Source: Rickettsiales bacterium (GTDB taxonomy: Bacteria > Pseudomonadota > Alphaproteobacteria > Rs-D84). Taken from it: DNA of 11,282 bases. Shown here one piece after another: positions 1 through 4,912 of the stretch; the stretch's first letter is position 1, and each line of letters begins with the position of its first letter. Location: positions 1-11,282 of the forward strand of contig JAISGC010000105.1 in the NCBI GenBank assembly GCA_031263295.1, given 5' to 3'. Under the pieces are notes generated by a model. It saw only the letters and a program-made list of their open reading frames with translations, did not search any database and was not told where the DNA came from. Position numbers and translations under genes: made by a program.

Positions 1-14
1 ACCGCCCCACCGCA

Positions 15-470
15 CTACCGCTTGCTGAACTGCGTGCTCTTGCGCGCCTTGTGTCTGCCGAAGTGCTTGCGCTCGACGACGCGCGAATCGCGCGTCAGGA
101 ACCCGGCTTTTTTCAAGGCCGGACGCAAGGAGGAATCGGCCGATTGCAGCGCCTTGGCGATGCCGTGCCGGACCGCGCCCGCCTGACCCGACAGGCCGCC
201 GCCCTCGACGGACGCGCGGACATCATAGCGGCCCATGACATTGGCGACCTCGAACGGCTGGTTGATAATCAGCTGCAAAACCTTGCGCTTGAAATACGCG
301 TCCATCGGCATCCCGTTGACATTGATAACGCCCTTGCCCAAGGCGACATAAACGCGCGCGACCGAGTCTTTGCGCTTGCCGGTGGCATAGGTTGCGTTTT
401 CGATTTTCGGCGCCTTCGGAGCGGCCGCTTTCGCCGGGGCTTTTTTAATTATTTTCTTTGCTTCTGCCAT
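15..470 (-). CDS. rpsI: 30S ribosomal protein S9 (uS9)
   Basis: A 151-residue protein with the full S9 pattern. A conserved start near residue 28 (YATGKRKDSVARV) leads to the VNG...YF block, the GGGLSGQAGAVRHGIAKAL block, and the basic C-terminus ending in QFSKR, whose last residues reach the ribosomal P site. The first ~25 residues are a Lys/Ala/Pro-rich extension of the kind common in alphaproteobacterial S9. It lies 3 nt downstream of the rplM stop, the standard rplM-rpsI order, so it is cotranscribed and probably translationally coupled. An AAGAGG-like ribosome-binding sequence falls within the last rplM codons. The 14 bases beyond its stop hold nothing recognisable. The product is a cytoplasmic small-subunit component. 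Confidence 0.98.
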   Translation of the reverse strand: MAEAKKIIKKAPAKAAAPKAPKIENATYATGKRKDSVARVYVALGKGVINVNGMPMDAYFKRKVLQLIINQPFEVANVMGRYDVRASVEGGGLSGQAGAVRHGIAKALQSADSSLRPALKKAGFLTRDSRVVERKHFGRHKARKSTQFSKR

Positions 471-473
471 TTT

Positions 474-953
474 TTAAGCCCTCTTGTTCTTTTTGTTCAA
501 CGCCGCGAAATCAATCGTAGTCGGATTCTGCCCAGCGTGCTTGTGTTCCGCGCCCGCATAGACATGCAGTTTCGCCAGGCGCCTGTCGGCCAGGGCGACT
601 CGCGTCGTGCGGCCCATCATCCTTTTCACGGCGTTGGTTATCAGCTGCTCGGGTTTGTCCTCGCGCAATTGCCCAAGGGTGCGCTCTTTGGTCGAGCCCA
701 CATAACCCGTGTGCCAATAGAACTTGGTCTTGTCGGCCTTCGTTCCGGTCAGCGCAATCTTGTCGGCATTGACGACGATAACATTGTCGCCGCAGTCCAT
801 ATGCGGGGTGTATGTCGGCTTGTTCTTGCCGCGGAGAATCGTCGCGATATGCGCGGCCAGACGGCCGAGAACAATATCGGTCGCGTCGATCAGATACCAA
901 TCCGATTTCAGCTCGCCCTGTTTGAGGGACTTGGTTGTTTTGTTTATATTCAT
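474..953 (-). CDS. rplM: 50S ribosomal protein L13 (uL13)
   Basis: A 159-residue protein matching L13: W-Y-L-I-D-A near residue 19, VLGRLAAHIATILRGK, the conserved YTPHMDCGDNVIVVNA block, FYWHTGYVGSTKERT, and the VKRMMGR motif followed by LHVYAGAEHKHAGQNP. L13 is an early-assembly protein of the large subunit. I chose the ATG at 951-953 rather than the one at 987-989. It has AAAGGA 9 nt upstream and gives a normal N-terminus (MNINKTTKSLKQ), whereas the upstream ATG lies before the expected transcription start of the promoter at 978-1005. It is the first gene of the rplM-rpsI pair. Confidence 0.97.
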   Translation of the reverse strand: MNINKTTKSLKQGELKSDWYLIDATDIVLGRLAAHIATILRGKNKPTYTPHMDCGDNVIVVNADKIALTGTKADKTKFYWHTGYVGSTKERTLGQLREDKPEQLITNAVKRMMGRTTRVALADRRLAKLHVYAGAEHKHAGQNPTTIDFAALNKKNKRA

Positions 954-977
954 ATTAAAGAGTCCTTTACGCCGACG

Positions 978-1005
978 ATTATACAGCATAAATGCGAAAA
1001 GTCAA
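978..1005 (-). promoter_or_regulatory. Promoter of rplM-rpsI
   Basis: On the minus strand TTGACT (1000-1005) and TATAAT (978-983) are separated by 16 bp, a near-consensus housekeeping sigma factor promoter. The predicted start at about 971 gives a leader of roughly 18 nt containing AAAGGA before the L13 start codon. Confidence 0.8.
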
Positions 1006-1021
1006 GCGGTAGCATAATACC

Positions 1022-1105
1022 TTTAATGACTAATGACTAATGACGAATTACTAATTAGCCGCTCATTAGAAATTAGTCATTAGTTATTAGTCATTAGTCA
1101 TTAAA
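1022..1105. repeat. Palindromic repeat, GACTAAT heptamers
   Basis: The left arm 1022-1041 and right arm 1086-1105 are perfect 20-bp inverted repeats made of GACTAAT units with period 7. Pairing continues imperfectly inward. It sits between the divergent rplM and lptE promoters. With period 7, the TAA and TGA inside the unit fall in all three frames. It belongs to the same family as the palindromes at 1631, 3321, 6473 and 8068. Confidence 0.9.
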
Positions 1106-1109
1106 AAAA

Positions 1110-1138
1110 TAGACATCGCCGCCTTTTTATTCTATCCT
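1110..1138 (+). promoter_or_regulatory. Candidate promoter of lptE-holA
   Basis: TAGACA (1110-1115) lies 17 bp before TATCCT (1133-1138). The predicted transcription start is about 1145, practically on the ATG at 1146, which would make the lptE mRNA leaderless. The -10 box is moderate, so this is tentative. Confidence 0.45.
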
Positions 1139-1145
1139 CCGACGG

Positions 1146-1631
1146 ATGAGAAAACTTCTGACGCTTTTGCTCCTCGCCGCCTGCGGCTGGACGCCCGCGC
1201 GGCGCGAGGCCGATATTGTCCGCGCGCGGACGCATGACATTTATATAGCCCCGATTTCGGGGACGACCGGCATAGACCTGCGGAACTTCCTGACCCAGGC
1301 GTGGAGCGCCGCGGGCACGCCCGGCGCGCGATACGAATTGAGCGTGAGGCTCGGCGGCGCGACCACCATATACAAGGCCTTGGACCGCCGCGGCAATTCG
1401 CAGTGGGAGGAAATCCGCGTCAACGCGTCGTGGAAATTATCCGACAACGGGAACAAAATCGCGGAGTCTTCCGAATCGGCCAGCGAGTCGTATCCGGTCG
1501 TCAGCGACCTGGTCGCGGCGGACGCGTCGCGCAGCACCGCGATACAAAACGCCATCCGCCAAATCGGAATGAAAATAGAATCCAAGGTCAACGCGAAGTT
1601 GAAGGATATGATTAAATACGAAGGCGAATAA
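1146..1631 (+). CDS. lptE: LptE-like LPS assembly lipoprotein
   Basis: A 161-residue predicted lipoprotein: MRK, a short Leu-rich helix, then lipobox LAAC with Cys13 as the lipidated residue, followed by G-W-T-P, which corresponds to the C-G-F-x-P start of alphaproteobacterial LptE. The body alternates predicted strands (YELSVRLGG, EEIRVNASWKL) and ends in a long charged helix (about 125-160), in keeping with the small alpha/beta LptE fold. LptE plugs the LptD barrel in the outer membrane and helps place LPS in the outer leaflet. The position immediately before holA is the classic context for this poorly conserved family and is the main support for the name. No clear ribosome-binding site precedes the ATG. 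Overall sequence identity cannot be judged here, so the name rests on lipobox, size and neighbours. Confidence 0.75.
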   Translation: MRKLLTLLLLAACGWTPARREADIVRARTHDIYIAPISGTTGIDLRNFLTQAWSAAGTPGARYELSVRLGGATTIYKALDRRGNSQWEEIRVNASWKLSDNGNKIAESSESASESYPVVSDLVAADASRSTAIQNAIRQIGMKIESKVNAKLKDMIKYEGE

Positions 1632-1720
1632 GGACTAGGACTAGGATTAGGACTGGCGCTCGTTATAACGCAACTGCGCGATAACAAACTCCACCTAGTC
1701 CTAGTCCTAATCCTAGTCCT
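1631..1720. repeat. Palindromic repeat, GACTAG hexamers
   Basis: Perfect 24-bp inverted repeat: arms 1631-1654 and 1697-1720, each built of four AGGACT-type hexamers with one T variant kept symmetrically in both arms. The 42-base loop contains a small palindrome (CGTTATAACG, 1660-1669). It begins in the last base of the lptE stop codon and ends 6 bases before the holA ATG, so it is the whole intergenic gap. The shared GACTA core links it to the heptamer palindromes in this window. Confidence 0.92.
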
Positions 1721-1726
1721 AGAAAA

Positions 1727-2722
1727 ATGAAACTCGACGAAAGATATTTTGACACCACATTAAAGGCGGGACTCGCGGGCGTGCCGGGCATCCTGATATA
1801 CGGCCCGGACAACGGCAAGAACGGCGAGTTCGCGGACAAGATTATCAAGCGCCTTGAAATCGAGCCCGACAATTTAATCTCGACCGACGGCGCGGGGTTC
1901 AAGGATAATTTCGATTCGATTTTTTCCGACGCGTGCAGCGCCGCTATGTTCGGCGGGAATAAATTGGTGCTTCTGCGCGATCCGGACGGCCGCGACACGG
2001 CGCTGGTGCAGAGGCTTTGCGCGTCGGCCATGGCGCCGGTCGTCATAGTCGCGGGCGAATTGGAATCATCATCGGGCCTGCGCAAGTTTTTCGAGAACGA
2101 CGAAAAATGCGCCGCCCTTCCCCTCTACGCGGACAAGGACGAATCGGTCGCGCAGCTGATACGGAAAACGCTCGCCGACAACGGCATCACGCGCATCGAC
2201 GGCGACGCGATGCAGTATATGACCGGGCACCTCGGCCGCGACCGCAGCATCGCGCGCGGATTTTTGGAAAAGCTCGCGATTTTCGTCGACGACAAAAAAT
2301 CGGTCGCGCTTGACGACGCGGAAAAATGTCTGCCCGACACGGGCAGCGCGTCCAGTATGGACGAGTTCAAGTATAATTTAATCGCAGGGCACCTGACCGC
2401 GGCATTGCGCGCGTTGGACCGGTTGTTCGCCGAGAACGCCGCGCCCGCGCAATTGGTCCGCGCGCTCGGGTCGCAATTCAAGGATTTATTGAACTGCGTT
2501 GTCGGCGGCCAGATGCCGCGGGTCTTTTGGAAATACGAAGGGCTGTTCAACGCGGCGCGGAGATTCTGGACCGAGGCGGAATTGACGCGGGCCATCGTCG
2601 GCATCAACAAACTGGAAACCGATTTGCACGGCGGCGTCGCCGCGGATGCGGAATTATTATTCCGCGACTTTGCTATGAAACTCGCCGCAAGGTCATACAA
2701 ACTTTCGATTACGAAAAAATGA
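1727..2722 (+). CDS. holA: DNA polymerase III subunit delta
   Basis: A 331-residue protein with the size and layout of HolA, the clamp-loader subunit that opens the beta sliding clamp. The N-terminal Rossmann-like domain starts with LAGVPGILIYGPDNGKN (about 14-30), where the family has a degenerate nucleotide-binding loop lacking a functional Walker A. FGGNKLVLLRD (about 74-84) and PVVIVAGELESSSGLRKFFE (about 103-122) are characteristic core strands. The middle domain includes Y-M-T-G-H-L-G-R-D, and the C-terminal helical collar contains ALRALDRLFAENAAPAQLVRAL. It follows lptE, the usual alphaproteobacterial pairing. There is no Shine-Dalgarno sequence: the bases directly before the ATG are the end of a long palindrome. 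That makes translation initiation here unusual. It probably shares the lptE promoter. Confidence 0.93.
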   Translation: MKLDERYFDTTLKAGLAGVPGILIYGPDNGKNGEFADKIIKRLEIEPDNLISTDGAGFKDNFDSIFSDACSAAMFGGNKLVLLRDPDGRDTALVQRLCASAMAPVVIVAGELESSSGLRKFFENDEKCAALPLYADKDESVAQLIRKTLADNGITRIDGDAMQYMTGHLGRDRSIARGFLEKLAIFVDDKKSVALDDAEKCLPDTGSASSMDEFKYNLIAGHLTAALRALDRLFAENAAPAQLVRALGSQFKDLLNCVVGGQMPRVFWKYEGLFNAARRFWTEAELTRAIVGINKLETDLHGGVAADAELLFRDFAMKLAARSYKLSITKK

Positions 2723-2807
2723 GCTATAGGGGGTGTTCCCCACATTTGGACACGCACTGCCGCCTAAGGCGGCGGGGTGGTGGCGAAGATTGGCACTGCC
2801 TAATCCC
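2723..2807. other. Intergenic stretch with short GC hairpin
   Basis: Non-coding sequence after holA. GCCGCC (2759-2764) and GGCGGC (2768-2773) form a 6-bp stem with a 3-base loop. There is no T-tract behind it, so it does not look like an intrinsic terminator. I see no coding potential supported by a start site. Confidence 0.5.
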
Positions 2808-2836
2808 TTGACTTCTCCACCTCTCATCATTATCAT
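2808..2836 (+). promoter_or_regulatory. Promoter of the 2864-3295 gene
   Basis: TTGACT (2808-2813) and TATCAT (2831-2836) are 17 bp apart, each one base off consensus. The predicted start near 2843 gives a short leader. The ribosome-binding site AAGGAG (2850-2855) is 8 nt before the ATG at 2864. Confidence 0.78.
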
Positions 2837-2863
2837 CAACCACAACAAAAAGGAGAACCGCAA

Positions 2864-3295
2864 ATGAAAAAACTTTTAATCGCAATACTCGTGCTGGCCG
2901 TCGGCGCCGGAATCGGAATCGGGATTTATCGCTGGCAGAACCGCCCGTGCAAAATCTACGAGCGCCAGGTGCGCGAATACTACGGCTTCACGACGAAAGA
3001 GGCCGAAGACAACGCGATAGACTTTATGCTGCGGATGCAATTGGTGAAGATGTATATCGAATTGTCGAACAAGGGCTGCCCGGAGAACCGCGACTATTAC
3101 AGCAAGCAGGCGACGCTGTCGTTCAACTTTTTCGACGACGACGAAGAGTCGGCGCCCGCGGTCAATGTCGGCCTGAATGTGGATATGAAGAAAGTCGGCG
3201 CGGCCGTGAACACGGCGGTTGACGCGGCCGCGACCGCGGTCGGCAACGCGCTCGAAAAAATGAAAGGCACGAGTATAAATATAAAGGTCGAATAA
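2864..3295 (+). CDS. Small anchored protein of unknown function
   Basis: A 143-residue protein with one N-terminal hydrophobic segment (about 4-22, rich in Ala/Gly/Ile), most likely an uncleaved inner-membrane anchor or signal sequence, so the rest would face the periplasm. After it come two Cys (29 and about 70), a helical section (EYYGFTTKEAEDNAIDFMLRMQLVKMYIEL), an acidic patch FFDDDEES, and a C-terminal Ala/Val-rich amphipathic stretch (about 111-131, VGAAVNTAVDAAATAVGNAL), which could interact with membranes or oligomerise. I do not recognise the family. It has its own promoter, strong ribosome-binding site and terminator, so it is a separate transcription unit. Codon use resembles its neighbours. 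Confidence 0.85.
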   Translation: MKKLLIAILVLAVGAGIGIGIYRWQNRPCKIYERQVREYYGFTTKEAEDNAIDFMLRMQLVKMYIELSNKGCPENRDYYSKQATLSFNFFDDDEESAPAVNVGLNVDMKKVGAAVNTAVDAAATAVGNALEKMKGTSINIKVE

Positions 3296-3318
3296 AAATC
3301 GGGCATAGCCCGATTTTT
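3294..3318. terminator. Bidirectional intrinsic terminator
   Basis: The stem AAAAATCGGGC (3294-3304) pairs with GCCCGATTTTT (3308-3318) around a 3-base loop, and T continues to 3320. The arms supply a T-tract on both strands, so it can end the 2864-3295 transcript and also the convergent minus-strand gene at 3408-3713. Confidence 0.9.
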
Positions 3319-3320
3319 TT

Positions 3321-3400
3321 AACGACTAGTGACTAACGACTAGTGACTAATATCGGCGCGCGAAGCGCGCACATATGTTAGTCGTTAGTCACTAGTCGTT
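3321..3400. repeat. Palindromic repeat, GACTAGT/GACTAAC heptamers
   Basis: Perfect 22-bp inverted repeat (3321-3342 with 3379-3400) made of alternating GACTAGT and GACTAAC units. Inside it a second GC hairpin has GCGCGC (3356-3361) and its mate (3365-3370) around GAA. It lies between two convergent genes, directly behind the terminator. It is the only copy of the family here that is next to two gene 3' ends. Confidence 0.92.
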
Positions 3401-3407
3401 AAAAGTT

Positions 3408-3713
3408 TTATTTTCCCAAATGCTTCTCGACGCACTTCAACTCCCAATGCGCGGCCAACGCCGGCACCAGGAACAGCACGACGCCGAGCACCTTCCACAA
3501 TCCGATGAAGTCGTATGTGTATTTCGCGACCGTTTGCGCGTCGCAGCTCATCATCAGGTGCTCCATCATTCCGAAATAAAATCCGGACATGGACACCAGC
3601 CAGAACACGACGACCAGCGCTATGTTTATCACGAACGCCTTCAACAAGGTGTTCCGCTTGTGATGCAGCTTGTGCGCGATCATCTGCATCTGATCCTTCG
3701 GCATATTCAACAT
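3408..3713 (-). CDS. Small two-helix membrane protein, unknown
   Basis: A 101-residue protein with a basic, Met/His-rich N-terminus (MLNMPKDQMQMIAHKLHHKR), a first membrane segment at about 25-49 (FVINIALVVVFWLVSMSGFYFG), a loop with one Cys, and a second at about 72-90 (LWKVLGVVLFLVPALAAHW). It would be an inner-membrane protein with both ends probably cytoplasmic, by the positive-inside rule. I placed the start at 3711-3713 because GGAG lies a few bases upstream and an extended -10 promoter at 3742-3750 gives a short leader. The open frame continues upstream to 3959, but that part would precede the promoter. No family recognised. Confidence 0.82.
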   Translation of the reverse strand: MLNMPKDQMQMIAHKLHHKRNTLLKAFVINIALVVVFWLVSMSGFYFGMMEHLMMSCDAQTVAKYTYDFIGLWKVLGVVLFLVPALAAHWELKCVEKHLGK

Positions 3714-3741
3714 GAGTTTCTCCTTTGTTTTTCCCAATCGG

Positions 3742-3750
3742 ATTATATCA
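3742..3750 (-). promoter_or_regulatory. Extended -10 promoter of the 3408-3713 gene
   Basis: The minus strand reads TGATATAAT, an exact TGn plus TATAAT extended -10 element. The -35 region is poor, which is usual for extended -10 promoters. It decides the start codon at 3713 against longer alternatives. Confidence 0.7.
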
Positions 3751-3833
3751 CGAATATGCGCGCCGAAAGATAGGATAAGATTCCAGAGCGCGATTCCCCT
3801 TCGCTGGCGTTCCACCACGCGTAATGTTTCCCC

Positions 3834-3862
3834 TTTACATAAAAATCCAAATCCACTATAAT
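3834..3862 (+). promoter_or_regulatory. Strong promoter of candidate leader RNA
   Basis: TTTACA (3834-3839) and TATAAT (3857-3862) are 17 bp apart, the closest to consensus in the window. Predicted start is about 3868-3870. No gene with a ribosome-binding site starts close by. The transcript instead begins with a series of hairpins. Confidence 0.82.
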
Positions 3863-3867
3863 CGCAA

Positions 3868-3988
3868 TGGAAACCAGTTGGGAAACTGGCGACCGGGACA
3901 TAGCAGTCCCATAATAATGCGGCGCAGAGATTTTGACTCGCGTCGTAATCCGCGCGCAAAAACTTATCGGCCCGTGGGCCGTTTTTTT
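3868..3988 (+). ncRNA. Candidate structured RNA or attenuator leader
   Basis: About 120 nt between a near-consensus promoter and an intrinsic terminator. It shows hairpin 3874-3879/3884-3889 (CCAGTT with AACTGG, loop GGGA), hairpin 3895-3899/3906-3910 (GGGAC with GTCCC, 6-base loop), and the terminator stem at 3968-3981. The 5' end ATGGAAACC (3867-3875) is exactly complementary to GGTTTCCAT (4125-4133), which lies 10 bases before the ribosome-binding sequence of the 4155-4688 gene. It could be an independent small RNA, or the 5' part of an attenuated leader for that gene. I do not recognise it as 6S, SRP, RNase P or tmRNA. The three-frame shadow ORF 3824-4135 overlaps it, but its start lies upstream of the transcription start. 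Confidence 0.6.
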
Positions 3989-3992
3989 GCGC
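3954..3992 (+). terminator. Intrinsic terminator within the leader
   Basis: CGGCCC (3968-3973) pairs with GGGCCG (3976-3981) across a 2-base loop, followed by seven T (3982-3988). A-rich sequence upstream (GCGCAAAAA, 3954-3962) can also pair with TTTTTGCGC (3984-3992), extending the hairpin through the T-tract and giving an alternative fold. Confidence 0.82.
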
Positions 3993-4019
3993 CCCCGGTC
4001 AATGACCGGTCTCCGCTAT

Positions 4020-4087
4020 GGTCGGGGAGCCGCCGAGAGCAATCCGGCGGGGTCATTCATTATTATGATCTGCTAACTCTCCCGACC
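4020..4087 (+). promoter_or_regulatory. Three-way junction in the leader of 4155-4688
   Basis: GGTCGGG (4020-4026) pairs with CCCGACC (4081-4087) and encloses two hairpins, CCGCC/GGCGG (4030-4034 with 4046-4050) and GGTCAT/ATGATC (4051-4056 with 4065-4070, one G-T pair). Just before it, CCGGTCA/TGACCGG forms another short stem. This compact junction between a terminator and a gene start is the shape of a cis-regulatory RNA, but it matches no riboswitch class I know, and pairing by eye can mislead in GC-rich DNA. Confidence 0.4.
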
Positions 4088-4154
4088 GCCTTTCTCGGAA
4101 TCGAACCAACCGACCCGCCCTTCCGGTTTCCATAACTTTAACAGGGAGGAAATC

Positions 4155-4688
4155 ATGAAAAAGAGAATAAGAGAGCGCGAACGCTTCGCGTTCGCAGAGA
4201 ATAAGAGAATGGAGCATAAGAGAGGGATTTTCTCTTATTGTCGCAGTCTCTTATTCTCTGCCATTGGCGTAGCCAATGGCGCAAAGCTGTGCTACAACGC
4301 GCAGGGCGGCGTTGTCAATTCGTCCGAATGGTCGTTCAATGACCAGCAGATCTTCGGCGCGAACGCGAATTTCACAATCGGCGAAGGTTGCGACAACAAC
4401 AAAGGTTGCACAAAAATTGCCTTGCACGGAATCGGCCGCTGCACCTCCGCCGCAACCGACTACGCCCCGTCTGATCTGCTGCCGCTGCCATATCCGGACA
4501 ACGCGAACTCGCATTGCTTTTGCCAACTGACCTATCCGTTTCGCGGGCCCGCGGTATATTACGGCGTGGTCAGCAATGTCGTCGGAGCATACAACAACGC
4601 CTGCAACTGGTCGGATCATTGCGCCAATCGCTGCGGCGGCGCCGCCATGGGCGACCCGGCATTTTTCAATAAATTGATGGGGAAATAA
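4155..4688 (+). CDS. Cysteine-rich secreted protein, unknown
   Basis: A 177-residue protein with an excellent ribosome-binding sequence (AGGGAGGA, 4143-4150). The N-terminus is odd: about 27 very charged residues rich in Arg/Lys/Glu, then a short hydrophobic stretch SLLFSAIGVANGA (about 31-43) that could act as a signal peptide with cleavage near residue 43. The mature part, from KLCYNAQGG, contains about ten Cys, including CDNNKGC, CFCQLTYPF and a C-terminal run C-x4-DHC-x3-RC, suggesting disulfide bonds outside the cytoplasm. The charged N-terminal extension is encoded exactly by the palindromic repeat at 4163-4260, so the signal peptide seems to have been altered by an insertion. I recognise no family. 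The C-x-C-x-L-T-x-P-F motif resembles small secreted proteins I associate with gut alphaproteobacteria, but only loosely. Confidence 0.78.
   Translation: MKKRIRERERFAFAENKRMEHKRGIFSYCRSLLFSAIGVANGAKLCYNAQGGVVNSSEWSFNDQQIFGANANFTIGEGCDNNKGCTKIALHGIGRCTSAATDYAPSDLLPLPYPDNANSHCFCQLTYPFRGPAVYYGVVSNVVGAYNNACNWSDHCANRCGGAAMGDPAFFNKLMGK
4163..4260. repeat. Palindromic repeat inside a coding sequence
   Basis: CAGAGAATAAGAGA (4195-4208) is perfectly inverted at 4247-4260. Nested inside are ATAAGAGA (4216-4223) with its mate at 4231-4238, and before them the hairpin GCGAACGC/GCGTTCGC (4177-4184 with 4188-4195). GAGAATAAGAGA also recurs directly at 4163-4174. A further hairpin, CCATTGGC/GCCAATGG, follows at 4261-4279. 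The reading frame passes through the whole element. Like the GACTA palindromes, it is built of a short iterated word. Confidence 0.82.
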
Positions 4689-4694
4689 ATAACA

Positions 4695-4811
4695 ATTCCA
4701 GAGCGCATTTCCTGCCCCCCATTTATGGGGGCGGGATAGAGTTGCTTGGTTTGCGAAGCAAACCCTAGCAACTCTTGGGTGGGGGTTGATCTTCTCCCTG
4801 CGCTCTGGAAT
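4695..4811. repeat. 85-bp structured repeat, copy A, with flanking inverted repeats
   Basis: The core 4707-4791 has this order: CCTGCCCCC, loop, GGGGGCGGGATAGA, an inner stem (AGAGTTGCT 4738-4746 with AGCAACTCT 4767-4775, enclosing GGTTTGC/GCAAACC), then TCTTGGGTGGGGGTT. It is bracketed by a 13-bp inverted repeat, ATTCCAGAGCGCA (4695-4707) and its mate (4799-4811). It lies between convergent genes. The first 12 bases of the flanking word also occur at 3780-3791. Confidence 0.88.
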
Positions 4812-4825
4812 ATTTTTTCTTTCCC

Positions 4826-4910
4826 AGATGAACCCCCACCCAAGATTTCGTAAGCTCGCTCCGCTCGCTAACGAAATCTATCCCGCCCCCGCAAGCGGGG
4901 GCAGGAAAAT
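4826..4910. repeat. 85-bp structured repeat, copy B (inverted)
   Basis: Read on the minus strand it has the same outline as copy A: CCTGCCCCC, GGGGGCGGGATAGA (exact, 4877-4890) and TCTTGGGTGGGGGTT (exact, 4831-4845). Its inner stem is different in sequence but still fully paired: AGATTTCGT (4843-4851) with ACGAAATCT (4871-4879). It ends 3 bases before the stop of the minus-strand gene 4913-6469, so it probably forms the 3' end of that operon's mRNA. There is no T-tract. Confidence 0.88.
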
Positions 4911-4912
4911 CC

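Noticed and set aside
954..989. Upstream start codon of L13 at 989
   Set aside because: It lies before the predicted transcription start and adds 12 residues not expected in the family. The internal ATG has AAAGGA.
51..1040. 329-codon plus-strand open frame opposite rpsI and rplM
   Set aside because: It is a shadow of two certain ribosomal protein genes in GC-rich DNA, with no ribosome-binding site, running through the rplM promoter and a palindrome.
1022..1105. CRISPR-like or CRISPR-leader repeat
   Set aside because: Units of 6-7 bp directly adjoining without spacers, arranged as inverted arms. No cas genes.
3714..3959. N-terminal extension of the small membrane protein to 3959
   Set aside because: It would start upstream of the extended -10 promoter. 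The start at 3713 has a good ribosome-binding site and a sensible membrane protein N-terminus.
4090..4115. T-arm-like sequence on the minus strand (GGTTCGATTCC)
   Set aside because: The T-loop word is present, but only about four pairs form around it. No acceptor stem, anticodon arm or CCA end can be built at the right distance, and no permuted tmRNA parts are visible.
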